A stretch of 64,000 nt of DNA from Planctomycetota bacterium (GCA_014584315.1 JACTNA010000035.1:62001-126000), one strand, 5' to 3'. Counted from the first letter of the stretch, positions 26,087 through 35,399 are shown. Notes: generated from the sequence alone by a model not told the origin. Translations and numbers: made by a program.

Positions 26087-26707
26087 ATGCCCGACAGCGA
26101 CCCATCCCTCGTCCAACGCGCCTGCTCGGGTGACGCCGATGCGCTCACCGAACTCCTGCGCCGCAACGGGCCGGAACTGCGGCGTCGCGTCGAGTCCCGC
26201 ATCGGGCGACAGTGGAACGGCGTCATCGAGGCCGACGACGTCCTCCAGGTCACCTACATGGAGGCCTTCTCTCGCATCACCCGCTTCGCGCCCGAGGGCG
26301 AGGGGGCCTTCCTCGCCTGGATGACCCGCATCGCGGAGAACAACGTCCGCGACGCCGTGCGCGGCCTCGAGCGCGCCAAGCGACCCGACCCCAAGCGCCG
26401 CGTCCAAGGCCCCGTCAACGAGGACTCCTACGTCGGCCTCGTCGAGGTGCTCGGCATGACCACCACCACGCCCAGCCGCCAGGCCGCCCGGCGCGAGGCC
26501 GTCGAGATCCTCGAACGCACGCTCGCCAAACTCCCGACCGACTACGCGAAGGTCGTTCGGCTCTACGACCTCGAGTGCCGACCGATCGCGGAGGTCGCCC
26601 GCGAACTCGGCCGCTCCGAGGGCGCGGTCTACATGCTCCGCGCCCGGGCACACGAATGGTTGCGCGAGACCATGGGCACCGAGTCGCAGTTCTTCAGCGT
26701 CTCGTAG
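26087..26707 (+). CDS. ECF-type RNA polymerase sigma factor
   Basis: The 206-residue protein has region 2 (residues 10-90, with the -10-recognition core IEADDVLQVTYMEAF) and region 4 (residues 145-200, LAKLPTDYAKVVRLYDLECRPIAEVARELG with a helix-turn-helix). A roughly 50-residue spacer lies between them. No anti-sigma factor lies next to it. The nearest signalling gene is the Ser/Thr kinase at 27748, and ECF factors associated with such kinases are known in Planctomycetota, so kinase control is plausible but unproven. It starts 15 bp after the dockerin gene and may be cotranscribed with it. Confidence 0.85.
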   Translation: MPDSDPSLVQRACSGDADALTELLRRNGPELRRRVESRIGRQWNGVIEADDVLQVTYMEAFSRITRFAPEGEGAFLAWMTRIAENNVRDAVRGLERAKRPDPKRRVQGPVNEDSYVGLVEVLGMTTTTPSRQAARREAVEILERTLAKLPTDYAKVVRLYDLECRPIAEVARELGRSEGAVYMLRARAHEWLRETMGTESQFFSVS

Positions 26708-26821
26708 GCGACCCGATCCGAGCGCAGTCTCCCTCTGGCGCGCCGACCCGCGCCCCGGAGTCGGCGCCGCGCCGGGCGCGGGCCGCCGCTCGGCGGGCCC
26801 GGCTCCCGCCTTCGCCCGTTG

Positions 26822-26827
26822 TATACT
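26822..26827 (+). promoter_or_regulatory. -10 box of the methyltransferase gene
   Basis: TATACT ends 9 bp before ATG 26837, leaving only a few bases of leader. Confidence 0.5.
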
Positions 26828-26836
26828 GCCGTGTGC

Positions 26837-27553
26837 ATGCTGGTGCCCCGTGTGCCGCTGTTCGCGTTGGCCGCCGGATGCGCGGCCGTGTTCGGGTGTT
26901 CAGGCCCGCGTGCGAACGATGTGACGCCTGAAGTCGCGATCTCCGCGCCACCGCCGGGAGACCGATGGGAGTTCAATCGCCGACGCTACAACCGGCTGTA
27001 CGCCGATCCGGATCAGACCGTGGTTGAGGACGAGCCGAGCGGGTTCCTGCTGGAGTGCCTCGATCGCCTCGCGGAGAGCGGACTCCGGAACGGCGCCATC
27101 GCGATCGACGTAGGCGCGGGGAGCGGACGGAACTCGCTCGTGCTCGCCGCGGCGGGGTACCGAGTGATCGCGATCGACATCGCCGAGACGGGCCTGGATC
27201 GCCTGCGCGAGCGGGCGCGGACCCGCGGGCTGCCGGTCGAGACGGTCCACGCGGATGTCTACTCGGCGCCGCTGCCGCGGGACGCGTTCGACCTCATAGC
27301 GCTGATCTACTTCGCCCCGCGCCCGGTCCTGTTCGACGCGCTCAACGCGGCGACACGCCCCGGCGGCGCGATCGTCGTGGAGGGCTTCGAGCACGCGTGC
27401 CAGCCGGACGGCGTTCCCATTCCGGAACGGTTCGTGGGCTGGTCTGTCCTGCGGTACGAAGTCACCGATGAGAGGCCGGACTGGCGGTGGCGGCAGGACC
27501 AAGGCTCGGCGCGGATCGTCCGCTTCCTGGCGATCAAGCCCGAAGGCGGTTGA
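26837..27553 (+). CDS. Class I SAM-dependent methyltransferase with a lipoprotein-like N-terminus
   Basis: The 238-residue protein carries the SAM motif I, AIDVGAGSGRNSLVLAAAGY, near residues 86-105, then VIAIDIAETGL and the motif IV region FDLIALIYF, all typical of small-molecule methyltransferases. Unusually, residues 1-24 (LVPRVPLFALAAGCAAVFGCSG) look like a signal peptide with a lipobox-like cysteine. A SAM enzyme outside the cytoplasm would lack cofactor, so either the segment only anchors it to the inner face or the true start is downstream. It lies between an ECF sigma factor and a Ser/Thr kinase on the same strand. Confidence 0.7.
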   Translation: MLVPRVPLFALAAGCAAVFGCSGPRANDVTPEVAISAPPPGDRWEFNRRRYNRLYADPDQTVVEDEPSGFLLECLDRLAESGLRNGAIAIDVGAGSGRNSLVLAAAGYRVIAIDIAETGLDRLRERARTRGLPVETVHADVYSAPLPRDAFDLIALIYFAPRPVLFDALNAATRPGGAIVVEGFEHACQPDGVPIPERFVGWSVLRYEVTDERPDWRWRQDQGSARIVRFLAIKPEGG

Positions 27554-27673
27554 GCGCGGCAGACGGTCCTGCGTCGAGCCTCCGCACCGCGCCCACCCCG
27601 AGGAACACAACGGCGGCACCCGCGAGCGCACTCATCCGGCTGTCACAGCACAACCGGTCAACGCCGGACATGC

Positions 27674-27679
27674 TAGATT
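27674..27679 (+). promoter_or_regulatory. -10 box of the Ser/Thr kinase gene
   Basis: TAGATT would start transcription near 27686, giving a leader of about 62 nt that contains GGAGG 7 bp before the GTG start at 27748. Confidence 0.45.
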
Positions 27680-27747
27680 GGCGTGAGCCTCGCCCCGCGG
27701 CGTCGCTCTCCACCCGGCCGCCCCTGCCGCGGCCCGGAGGCCGTGCC

Positions 27748-30051
27748 GTGCCTGAACGCCCCAACGAACCCGGGCCAGACGACGCCGCCCCGCCCCCTTC
27801 GGGCGGCTCCGGCTCCGACGACGCCCTCATCGCCGCCGCCCGCGCCGCGGCCGAGGCCCGTTCGGACGGCCTGCCCCCCGACCCCGACCTCCCCCCGCCG
27901 GACTTCTTCCCCGGCTACATCGTCGTCCGCGAGATCCACCGGGGCGGGCAGGGTGTGGTCTACCAGGCCATCCACAAGGGCACCAAGCGCAAGGTCGCCA
28001 TCAAGGTGCTGCTGGAGGGCGCGCTCGCCGGCCCGCGCGAGCGCACCCGCTTCGAGCGCGAGGTCGATATCCTCGCCCAACTCGACCACCCCAACATCGT
28101 CGCCGTGCACGACTCGGGCCTCGCCGAGGGCCGCTTCTACTACGTGATGGACTACGTCTCCGGCCAGACGCTCGACGTCTACCTCTCGCAGCACGACCTG
28201 AGTTTGCCGGAAGTCCTCGCGATGTTCGTGAAGATCTGCGAGGCGGTGAACGCCGCCCACCTCAAGGGCGTCATCCACCGAGACCTCAAGCCCGCCAACG
28301 TGCGCGTCGACGCCAAGGGCGAGCCGCACGTCGTGGACTTCGGCCTCGCCAAGGTGGCGACGGGCGACATGAGCGACGAGGCCCAGCCCCGACTGATGAC
28401 CATGACCGGCCAGTTCATCGGCTCGCTCCCGTGGGCCAGCCCCGAGCAGGCCCAGGGCGTCCCCTCCATGATCGACGTGCGCACCGACGTCTACTCGCTC
28501 GGCGTCGTGCTCTACCAGGCCCTCACCGGCCGCTTCCCCTACCAGGTCATCGGCGCGATGCGCGACGTGCTCGACAACATCCTCCGCGCCGAGCCGGCAC
28601 GCCCCAGCACCATCCGTCGGCAGATCAACGACGAGGTCGAGACCATCGTCCTCAAGTGCCTCAGCAAGCAGCGCGAACGCCGCTACCAGAACGCCGGCGA
28701 ACTCGCTCGCGACCTCGAACGCTACCTCCGCGGCGAGCCGATCGAGGCCAAGCGCGACAGCGGGTGGTACGTCCTCTCGAAGATGGCCCGCCGCCACCGC
28801 GGGCCGTTCGCGGCGGCGGCGATCCTGCTCGTGCTGCTCGTCGGCTTTTCGATCGCCATGACCGCGCTCTACCAGCGTGCCCGGACCGCCGAACGGCTCG
28901 CCGAGGACCGCCTCGACCAGGCCCATGCCCAGTCCGAGACGCGCCGCCGGGTCGTCGATGCGCTGGAAGGGTGGCTTGCCGCCGCCGACCCCACCCGAGG
29001 CGAGGACCGCGGGATCACCGTCGCCGAAGTCCTCGACCACGCCGCGGCGACCATCGGCGCGGACCTCGCGGGCCAGCCGCAGGTCGAGGTCGCGCTGCGG
29101 AACATCCTCGGGCGCACCTTCTACGGCCTCGGGCACGTCGAGTCGGCCAGGGCGCAGTTCGAGGCCGCGCTCGCCCTGGCGCGACGCGCGCTCCCCGAGG
29201 ACGACGACGATCACCTCTTCGCGCTGGCGAACCTGCCGGTCGCGCTCTACGCGCTGGACGAGAACGATCGCGCCGCCGCGCTCTTCGACGAGGCGCTCGC
29301 CAGGCTGCGCGCCGTGCGCGGGCCGGCCCACGACGAGACGCTCACCACCGCCCACAACCTCGCCAAACTGCACTTCGAGGACGGGCGGGTCGAGGACGCC
29401 GAGCGCCTCTGGCGCGAGACCATCGCCGCGCTGGACGCCGCGCCATCCCCCCCCCCGGACCTCGACGCCATCGTCCGCGCCACCTACGCCACGCTGCTCG
29501 AGGCGACCGGCCGCGCCGACGAGGCCGAGCCGATGCTCCGCGGCGCGGTCGAGGCCCTCGCGCTCGCGGGCGGCCCGGACCACCCGGACACGGCCCGCGC
29601 CCGCGTGCGGCTCGGCTCGCTCCTGCGCCGCCTGGATCGCGCGGACGACGCCGAGCGCGAGTTCCACGCCGCCGCCGCGTCCATGCTCGTCTCGCTCGGC
29701 CCCTCGCACCCCGACACGCTGGCGACGCGCGCCCAACTCGCCGCGCTCCTCGAAGCCACGGGCCGAGCCGGCGACGCGGAGCGGGAACTCGCCGCGATCC
29801 TTGCCGACGGCGCGGAGACGCTGCCCCCGCTCAGCCGCGCGTGGTTCGGCGTGCTGCACGGCCGCACGCTCACCGCCCTCGCCCGCTTCGACGAGGCCGA
29901 GGCCGCCCTGCTCCCGGGACACGCGACCCTGGAAGCCTCCCTCGGCCCCGACCACCCGCGCACCCTCGACACCGTGCGCGCGATCGTCACGCTCTACGAG
30001 TCACAGGGCCTCGAAGCCAAGGCCGCCCCGTGGCGCAATCGGCTCCCGTGA
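27748..30051 (+). CDS. Transmembrane Ser/Thr protein kinase with C-terminal TPR domain
   Basis: The 767-residue protein has a cytoplasmic kinase domain: glycine loop GGQGVVY, catalytic K86 in VAIKVL, HRDLKPAN with D179 and DFG with D197. A Pro-rich N-terminal tail precedes it. One membrane helix lies near residues 353-373, and a C-terminal part is rich in A-x-R-x-L-E-A repeats typical of TPRs. The GTG start follows GGAGG by 7 bp. Genes of this layout are very numerous in Planctomycetota and often sit near ECF sigma factors, as here (26087). A run of ten C (29447-29456) lies within the TPR part and could be slippage-prone. Confidence 0.87.
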   Translation: MPERPNEPGPDDAAPPPSGGSGSDDALIAAARAAAEARSDGLPPDPDLPPPDFFPGYIVVREIHRGGQGVVYQAIHKGTKRKVAIKVLLEGALAGPRERTRFEREVDILAQLDHPNIVAVHDSGLAEGRFYYVMDYVSGQTLDVYLSQHDLSLPEVLAMFVKICEAVNAAHLKGVIHRDLKPANVRVDAKGEPHVVDFGLAKVATGDMSDEAQPRLMTMTGQFIGSLPWASPEQAQGVPSMIDVRTDVYSLGVVLYQALTGRFPYQVIGAMRDVLDNILRAEPARPSTIRRQINDEVETIVLKCLSKQRERRYQNAGELARDLERYLRGEPIEAKRDSGWYVLSKMARRHRGPFAAAAILLVLLVGFSIAMTALYQRARTAERLAEDRLDQAHAQSETRRRVVDALEGWLAAADPTRGEDRGITVAEVLDHAAATIGADLAGQPQVEVALRNILGRTFYGLGHVESARAQFEAALALARRALPEDDDDHLFALANLPVALYALDENDRAAALFDEALARLRAVRGPAHDETLTTAHNLAKLHFEDGRVEDAERLWRETIAALDAAPSPPPDLDAIVRATYATLLEATGRADEAEPMLRGAVEALALAGGPDHPDTARARVRLGSLLRRLDRADDAEREFHAAAASMLVSLGPSHPDTLATRAQLAALLEATGRAGDAERELAAILADGAETLPPLSRAWFGVLHGRTLTALARFDEAEAALLPGHATLEASLGPDHPRTLDTVRAIVTLYESQGLEAKAAPWRNRLP

Positions 30052-30124
30052 CCCACCGCGCTGGAGCGGTGCGCGGAACCTGCCCTCAGCGCGTCGCAGG
30101 ACTTACTCTCCCACCGCCGACCCT

Positions 30125-30643
30125 TCACCCCTGCGCCGCCGCCGCCTTCCTCATCAACCCCGCGATCTTTTTCTCCTCCACGGCCGTCAACGCCCTCAGC
30201 CCGAAGCCGGTCGGCCACATCCCCCCTTCTGCGCTGTCGTCGAGGCGCGCCGAGTCGGTGAAGGCGAACGATGCGTACCTCGTCTTGAACTTCGCCGCGG
30301 CCTGGAAGAAGCAGACGACCTTGCCGCCCTCGTTCGCGTACGCCGGCATCCCGTACCACAGCCGCGGCACGAGGGCGGGCGCGTTCGTCCGGACGATCGC
30401 GTGCAGCCGCTCGCCCAGTGCGCGGTCCGGCTCCGGCAGCCCGGCGATCGCCGCGAGCACGGCACGCTCGCCGTCCTCCCGGCTCCTGCCCGCGCGCGCC
30501 TCGGCCTTCACCTCCCGGGCGCGCTCCCGCATCGCGGCCCGCTCCTCGGCCGAGAACCCCCCGGACGCCTTGCCGGCCCCTCGCGTCGCCCCCCGCCTCG
30601 CGGGGCCGACCTTCTTCGATGCACCGGGCGTGCGCTTCGCCAT
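30125..30643 (-). CDS. DUF1801 family protein
   Basis: The 172-residue protein has a basic, Lys/Arg/Gly-rich N-terminal tail of about 70 residues and a C-terminal DUF1801 (YdhG-like) domain. The domain carries the pattern [37 protein letters not shown] and a late [12 protein letters not shown]. Bacillus relatives were linked to iron handling, but for most the role is unknown. The protein is convergent with the kinase gene and lies 134 bp from the tRNA gene. The basic tail suggests binding to nucleic acid or another acidic partner. Confidence 0.75.
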   Translation of the reverse strand: MAKRTPGASKKVGPARRGATRGAGKASGGFSAEERAAMRERAREVKAEARAGRSREDGERAVLAAIAGLPEPDRALGERLHAIVRTNAPALVPRLWYGMPAYANEGGKVVCFFQAAAKFKTRYASFAFTDSARLDDSAEGGMWPTGFGLRALTAVEEKKIAGLMRKAAAAQG

Positions 30644-30776
30644 GTGTTCGCTCCGGCCTCCGAGCCGCGGGCTTCAGCCCGCGCCGAGACGTGGTACCGA
30701 ACCCCGCGCCCCCGCACGCCCCGCCAACGACAAAGCCCCCCGGCCTGTCCGCCGAAGGGCCGCTTCGCTCCACGAA

Positions 30777-30847
30777 CTGGGGATGGAGGATTCGAACCTC
30801 CACTAACTGATCCAGAGTCAGTCGTGCTACCGTTACACCAATCCCCA
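30777..30847 (-). tRNA. tRNA-Gln (anticodon CUG)
   Basis: On the minus strand the acceptor stem TGGGGAT pairs with ATCCCCA. The anticodon stem ACTGA/TCAGT holds the loop CTCTGGA with anticodon CTG, which reads CAG. The T arm is GGAGG-TTCGAAT-CCTCC. The discriminator base is G and CCA is not encoded. It stands alone, 61 bp after a small protein gene on the same strand. Confidence 0.93.
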
Positions 30848-30907
30848 ATCGGCCTCCGCCGTTGGGGCAATCGTACCCCTTGGGTCCGGGTGGGCAAGCC
30901 GGGCCGA

Positions 30908-31246
30908 TCAGGCGGTCCGGCGAGGCTGCTCGTGGTGGTCGTGGGCCGCCGCGTTCAACGGACGGATCGGGCGGGCCTTGCCGTACTTCGCCCGACTGGG
31001 CGAGATAGGCTCCTCTTCGCGCTGGCCGCCGATCTGTCGGGCGTCGCCCGGGCTTGGGCCGTTCGTCGGCGCGTGCCCGTTGGCGTGGGGCGTCCGGGCC
31101 GCATGCCCGTTCGAGGCGGCATCGTGCGTCGGCGGGACGGCGTCCGGGCCGTCGTCGCCCAATCGGCGGCGGCGGGCCTCCGAGATCGACTCGTCGAGCC
31201 GACCCAGGATCGAGCGGACCTCGTCAAAGGCGTTCCTGCCGCGCAT
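30908..31246 (-). CDS. Hypothetical small charged protein
   Basis: The 112-residue product is hydrophilic. An N-terminal helix, FDEVRSILGRLDESISEARRRRLG, is followed by a long disordered stretch rich in His, Asn, Pro and Gly. I recognise no family. A GGGAGG sequence 7 bp before ATG 31246 supports translation. It is divergent from the ABC ATPase gene and is followed by tRNA-Gln on the same strand. The helix plus disordered tail could be a scaffold or a DNA-binding tail. Confidence 0.6.
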   Translation of the reverse strand: MRGRNAFDEVRSILGRLDESISEARRRRLGDDGPDAVPPTHDAASNGHAARTPHANGHAPTNGPSPGDARQIGGQREEEPISPSRAKYGKARPIRPLNAAAHDHHEQPRRTA

Positions 31247-31399
31247 AGGCCGACCTCCCTGCTCCGTGCTGCGGTGCTATCGGCCCGCCCGGCACGGCTC
31301 TTGCCCGCCCGTGCGGCCGAGGCCCCGATCGGGCGCCAAGGCGTGCGGGCTGTGCCGACTGGCGAACCCTCGCCGGTGGCACCGACGCCCCGCCACCCG

Positions 31400-31405
31400 T
31401 AGTCT
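31400..31405 (+). promoter_or_regulatory. -10 box of the ABC ATPase gene
   Basis: TAGTCT gives a leader of about 35 nt before ATG 31445. No ribosome-binding site is evident. Confidence 0.3.
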
Positions 31406-31444
31406 CCCCCCCGGGGCACCGGCCCCAACGGAGCACCCGCACGC

Positions 31445-32566
31445 ATGGCGAGCGTCTCGCTGGAGAGCGTCCGCAAGGTCTACGACGGCGGCGTCGAGGC
31501 GGTCCGCGACCTGACCCTCCATGTCCGCGACGGCGAGTTTGTCGTCCTCGTCGGGCCGTCCGGGTGCGGCAAGAGCACCACCCTGCGCATGATCGCCGGC
31601 CTGGAAGAGGCGGACGCCGGCACCATCCGGATCGGCACGCGCATCGTCAACGCCGTCCACCCCAAGGACCGCGACGTCGCCATGGTCTTCCAGAACTACG
31701 CCCTCTACCCGCACATGACCGTGCGCGAGAACATGAGTTTCGCGCTGCGGCTGCGCGGCACGCCGAAGGCCGAGGTCGAGCGGCGTGTCCGCGAGGCGGC
31801 CCGGATGCTGGACATCGAGGGCCTGCTCGACCGGCGACCGCGGCAACTCTCCGGGGGGCAGCGCCAGCGCGTCGCGGTCGGGCGGGCGATCGTGCGCGAG
31901 CCGCAGGCGTTCCTGTTCGACGAGCCGCTCTCGAACCTCGACGCGCGTCTGCGCCTCTCGACCCGGGCCGAACTCAAGGCCCTGCACCTGCGGCTGCGGA
32001 CCACCACCGTCTACGTCACCCACGACCAGGAGGAGGCCATGACCCTCGGCGACCGCGTCGTGGTCATGCACGCGGGCGTGATCCGCCAGACCGGCACGCC
32101 CTTCGAGGTCTACAGCGAGCCCGCCGACCGGTTCGTCGCCGGATTCGTGGGCACGCCGGGCATGAACTTCCTCGACGGTCGCTTCGAGGCCGCCGAGGGG
32201 GGGGTGTGGTTCACGTCGCGCGGCGGGGCACGCCTGCGCTGCGCCGACGCCCACGCCGACCGGCTGGCACGCCACGCGCCGCGCCACGCCGTGCTCGGCG
32301 TGCGCCCGCAGGCGATCTCGCTCGGCGCGGGCGGGCCGGGCGCGACGCTCGCCGCCCGCGTGCGCCTCGTCGAACTGCTGGGCGACGTGATGGACGTGGT
32401 GTGCGACATGGACTCGGGCGAGGCGGTCGTCGCGCGCGTGACCGCGCGGCCGGGGCTTGCGCCCGGAGATCGGGCCGAACTCGCGGTCGAGATGGAGCGC
32501 GCCCACGCCTTCGAGCCGGGCGAACTCGGGCGCAGCCTGCTGCACGGCGGGAACGGAGCGGCGTGA
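31445..32566 (+). CDS. ABC transporter ATP-binding protein, UgpC/MalK-like
   Basis: The 373-residue ATPase has Walker [10 protein letters not shown] at residues 37-45, [12 protein letters not shown], the signature [10 protein letters not shown], Walker [13 protein letters not shown] and a switch histidine in [14 protein letters not shown]-terminal TOBE-type regulatory domain of about 130 residues follows. The motifs are those of carbohydrate or glycerol-phosphate importer ATPases (MalK, UgpC, MsmK). No permease or solute-binding gene is adjacent, so it may energise several importers. It overlaps the next gene by 1 bp (TGATG). Confidence 0.85.
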   Translation: MASVSLESVRKVYDGGVEAVRDLTLHVRDGEFVVLVGPSGCGKSTTLRMIAGLEEADAGTIRIGTRIVNAVHPKDRDVAMVFQNYALYPHMTVRENMSFALRLRGTPKAEVERRVREAARMLDIEGLLDRRPRQLSGGQRQRVAVGRAIVREPQAFLFDEPLSNLDARLRLSTRAELKALHLRLRTTTVYVTHDQEEAMTLGDRVVVMHAGVIRQTGTPFEVYSEPADRFVAGFVGTPGMNFLDGRFEAAEGGVWFTSRGGARLRCADAHADRLARHAPRHAVLGVRPQAISLGAGGPGATLAARVRLVELLGDVMDVVCDMDSGEAVVARVTARPGLAPGDRAELAVEMERAHAFEPGELGRSLLHGGNGAA

Positions 32567-33180
32567 TGGCGAAACGGAAGGCGAAGGCGACCGTGAAGAA
32601 GGCCGGCACGAAGCGGAAGGCGATCGCCGCCCCACGCGAGACGGATGCGCCCGAGGCGCGCACGCTCGCCGACGTCGCGCAGGCGCGGGAACTCTTCTGG
32701 CAGAACGTCATGCGCGAGATGCTCACCTCGCTCGCCATGGCGTCGGCGATGCGTCCCGCGCCGTCGCACACGCCGACCGCGCCCGACGGCGAGGACGAGG
32801 GCGACATGCTCGACGGCCGCCTCGCCGTCATCACGGCCCAGGGCCAGCGGATCCCCATCGCCGCCGTCATCCCGCTGCTCGCGTGCAGCATCGGTTCGTC
32901 GCAGCGCGACCGCCTGCTCTCCACCGACCTCCAGTGCAGCGTCTACCAGATCGCCACGCCCGCCGGCGAGGTCTACACCCTGCCCCTGCACGAGATCCGC
33001 GGCTTCCACGCCCTGAGCGAGGACCTCATGCAGCAACTCGAGCAGGCGGCGGTGGACCAAGGGACCGGCGACAAGCCCGCGATGCCCTTCGGGTTCGAGG
33101 CGTTCACGTCGGTCGCGCGGTCGCGCCAGCGCGCCGAGGCGGAACAACGAGCGAGTCGGAGCAACGAGCCGCGACCGTAA
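32566..33180 (+). CDS. Hypothetical protein coupled to the ABC ATPase
   Basis: The 204-residue product starts [19 protein letters not shown], a lysine-rich tail. A helical segment with QARELFWQNVMREMLTSLAMA follows, then a beta-rich domain (LAVITAQGQRIPIAAVIPLLACSI and later QIATPAGEVYTLPLHEI). I recognise no family. Its ATG overlaps the ATPase stop codon, so the two are translationally coupled. The C-terminus SNEPRP is encoded by a copy of the dispersed stop-codon repeat and may be dispensable. Confidence 0.65.
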   Translation: MAKRKAKATVKKAGTKRKAIAAPRETDAPEARTLADVAQARELFWQNVMREMLTSLAMASAMRPAPSHTPTAPDGEDEGDMLDGRLAVITAQGQRIPIAAVIPLLACSIGSSQRDRLLSTDLQCSVYQIATPAGEVYTLPLHEIRGFHALSEDLMQQLEQAAVDQGTGDKPAMPFGFEAFTSVARSRQRAEAEQRASRSNEPRP

Positions 33181-33191
33181 GGGAGCGGTTC
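33163..33191 (+). repeat. Stop-codon-associated palindromic repeat, copy 2
   Basis: The motif AACGAGCCGCGACCGTAAG with GGAGCGGTTC following spans the TAA stop codon (33178-33180). CCGC and GCGG can form hairpin arms. The same sequence with TGA occurs at 36285. Confidence 0.75.
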
Positions 33192-33242
33192 TTCCGCAAC
33201 GAGCCGGGTCAAGGCCCGTTGGGAGGGGATTCCCCGCGTGAA

Positions 33243-33248
33243 TAGACT
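33243..33248 (+). promoter_or_regulatory. -10 box of the glycosyltransferase gene
   Basis: TAGACT gives a leader of about 28 nt holding GGGAGG 4 bp before ATG 33283. Confidence 0.4.
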
Positions 33249-33282
33249 TCCCCGGCCGGGCAGGAGGCCCGAGGGAGGTCCG

Positions 33283-34050
33283 ATGCGAACGCTCGTCGCC
33301 ATCCCCGTCTACAACGAGGAGCGGTACGTCTGCTCCGTCATCCGCCGCGTCGTCGAGCACGGGCACGACGTCCTTGTGATCGACGACGGCTCGACCGATT
33401 CCACGGCGCGGCGCCTCGAATGCATGCCCGTCCGCGTCGTCCGCCACGCGACGAATCTCGGCTACGGCCGCTCGCTGCGCGACGCCTTCGACGACGCGAT
33501 CGCCCGCCGTTACGACTGGATCGTCACGATGGACTGCGACGAGCAGCACGAGCCGGACGCGATCCCGCTCTTCGTCGAGGCCGCCCGCGAGGACACGCAC
33601 GACGTCATCAGCGGCTCGCGCTACCTCGTCCCCGCGCCCGAGGACGACGCCCCCCCCCGAGACCGCCGCGCCATCAACGCCGAGATCACCCGCGAGATCA
33701 ACCGCCGGCTCGGCGGCGTCTTCCGCGAGGCCGGCGGCGAGGAGATCACCGACTCGTTCTGCGGGTTCAAGGCGATGCGCGTCGAGTCGCTCCGGCGCCT
33801 GCGCCTCACCGAGAGCGGCTACGCCTTCCCCATGCAGTTCTGGGTGCAGGCCGCCGCCGCCCGCCTGCGCGTGCGCGAACTCGCGGTGCGGCTGATCTAC
33901 AACGATCCCTCCCGCACCTTCGGCGGGCAACTCGATGACTCCGCCGTCCGCCTCGCCCATTACCGCCGGGTCCTGCACTGCGAACTGGAGCGCTGCGCCG
34001 ACCGGCTCCCGCCCGCGGCGCTGTGCGGCGTCGAGGCGGGGTGCGCGTGA
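33283..34050 (+). CDS. Family 2 glycosyltransferase (DPM1/DPG synthase type)
   Basis: The 255-residue enzyme begins LVAIPVYNEERYV, continues with VLVIDDGSTDST (metal/nucleotide-binding acidic residues), then WIVTMDCDEQHEPD (the DxD-like site) and ISGSRYL. This is the arrangement of GT2 polyprenyl-phosphate glycosyltransferases. It has no C-terminal membrane helices, so it probably works with a separate membrane partner. Its GTGA end overlaps the next gene by 4 bp, linking it to the BshC-like protein. The sugar donor and acceptor are unknown. Confidence 0.83.
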   Translation: MRTLVAIPVYNEERYVCSVIRRVVEHGHDVLVIDDGSTDSTARRLECMPVRVVRHATNLGYGRSLRDAFDDAIARRYDWIVTMDCDEQHEPDAIPLFVEAAREDTHDVISGSRYLVPAPEDDAPPRDRRAINAEITREINRRLGGVFREAGGEEITDSFCGFKAMRVESLRRLRLTESGYAFPMQFWVQAAAARLRVRELAVRLIYNDPSRTFGGQLDDSAVRLAHYRRVLHCELERCADRLPPAALCGVEAGCA

Positions 34051-35399
34051 CCACCGCGCCCGCCGCGCCCGCGCTCCAACTCGAACCCGACCCGCGCGAC
34101 TGGCCCGCCCTCGCCGCCGCCCACGCCCGCGAGCGCGACGCCGCCATGCCGGTCGTGATGTCCGGCCACCAGGCCGAGGTCTGGCACGCCGGCATTCTTG
34201 CCAAATGGTTCGCGTGCGCCGCCGCCGCCCGGGCGGCGGGGGCGGACGCGCTCTGGCTCGTCGTCGATCAGGACGATGGCGAGCCGACGCGCCTGCGCTT
34301 CCCCGCCCGCGACGGGAACGCCCGCACCGCGCCGAGCGAGATTGACCTTCGCGCGATGGCCGAAGTCGCCCCCGGCGTGCCGACCGGCATGAGACCGTCG
34401 GCCGACATCGACGCCGCCCGGGCCGCGGACGCGCCGGCCGCGACGCCCGCCGTCGCCGACGGGCTGCGCCGGGCGGCCGGAGCAATGGCTCGCCACGCGA
34501 ACGCCCCGTCGCTCGCCCGCCAGATCGACGCGTGCGTGCGCGACCTGATCGGCGGCGAGAACCCCCCCCGAGCGATCTTCGCCACCGATCTCGCCGCGAC
34601 GGACGCCTTCGCCGAGTTGATCGACGCCATCAAGGCGGACCCGGCCGCCTGTGCGCGGACCTACAACGAGGCCGCCGTCCATCGCCCGGACGCGGGCGTT
34701 CGCGCGCTCGAGCGCGTCGGCGGGCGCGTCGAACTCCCGCTCTGGCGCCTCTCCCGCGCCCGCCCGCGCCGCCCCGTCTTCAGCGACGAACTCGCGGACG
34801 CCGACCCGCGCACGCTCGCACCGCGTGGGCTGCTGATGACGGGCCTCGTCCGCCGGCGCCTCTGCGACCTGTTCATCCACGGCACGGGGGGGGGCGCGAC
34901 CGCCTCGCGGGAAGGATACGACCGAGTGACCGAGGCGTGGTTCGCGGCGTGGCTCGGCGAGACTCGCCTGGCGCCCGCCGTGCTGGCGACGGCAACGCTG
35001 CGCCTGCCCTTGGGCGAGCACGAACGCCCCACCCGGGCCGACGCCGCCGCGGCGCGGGCACGGGCGCACCGTGCGCGCCACGACCCCACCCTCGTCGGCG
35101 ACGAAGCGACCGCCCGCGCCAAGCAGGCGATCCTCGACCGCGTGCGCGCGACCAAGGACGCCGGCGGCGACGCGGCCCCCCACTTCGCCGAGATGCAGTC
35201 GCTGCTGGAGCGATACCGAGCCGAGCGGGCCGACGACCTGCGCCGCCTCGACGACGAGGCCGATCGGCTGGCGGAACTCGCCGCGCTCCCCGACGCGGCC
35301 GACGACCGCACCTGGCCGTTCGTGCTGCACGACCCGGGCGTTCTCGCCGACCTTCGCCGCGCGATCGACGCACGCTTCGCCGCCCCCGCCGCCGGATAG
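34047..35399 (+). CDS. BshC-like protein of unknown function
   Basis: The 450-residue product opens with PVVMSGHQAEVWHAGILAKW (near residues 33-52) and soon WLVVDQDDGEPTRL. The order resembles the GQQ...GPL...K and EDHD motifs of bacillithiol-biosynthesis enzyme BshC, but conservation is weak and the middle differs. The second half is a long charged helix region (AEMQSLLERYRAERADDLRRLDDE) followed by a short C-terminal tail, which also fits the BshC coiled-coil. GTG 34047 overlaps the glycosyltransferase stop. A run of nine G lies at 34886-34894. I regard the BshC relation as a distant possibility only. Confidence 0.5.
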   Translation: MTTAPAAPALQLEPDPRDWPALAAAHARERDAAMPVVMSGHQAEVWHAGILAKWFACAAAARAAGADALWLVVDQDDGEPTRLRFPARDGNARTAPSEIDLRAMAEVAPGVPTGMRPSADIDAARAADAPAATPAVADGLRRAAGAMARHANAPSLARQIDACVRDLIGGENPPRAIFATDLAATDAFAELIDAIKADPAACARTYNEAAVHRPDAGVRALERVGGRVELPLWRLSRARPRRPVFSDELADADPRTLAPRGLLMTGLVRRRLCDLFIHGTGGGATASREGYDRVTEAWFAAWLGETRLAPAVLATATLRLPLGEHERPTRADAAAARARAHRARHDPTLVGDEATARAKQAILDRVRATKDAGGDAAPHFAEMQSLLERYRAERADDLRRLDDEADRLAELAALPDAADDRTWPFVLHDPGVLADLRRAIDARFAAPAAG

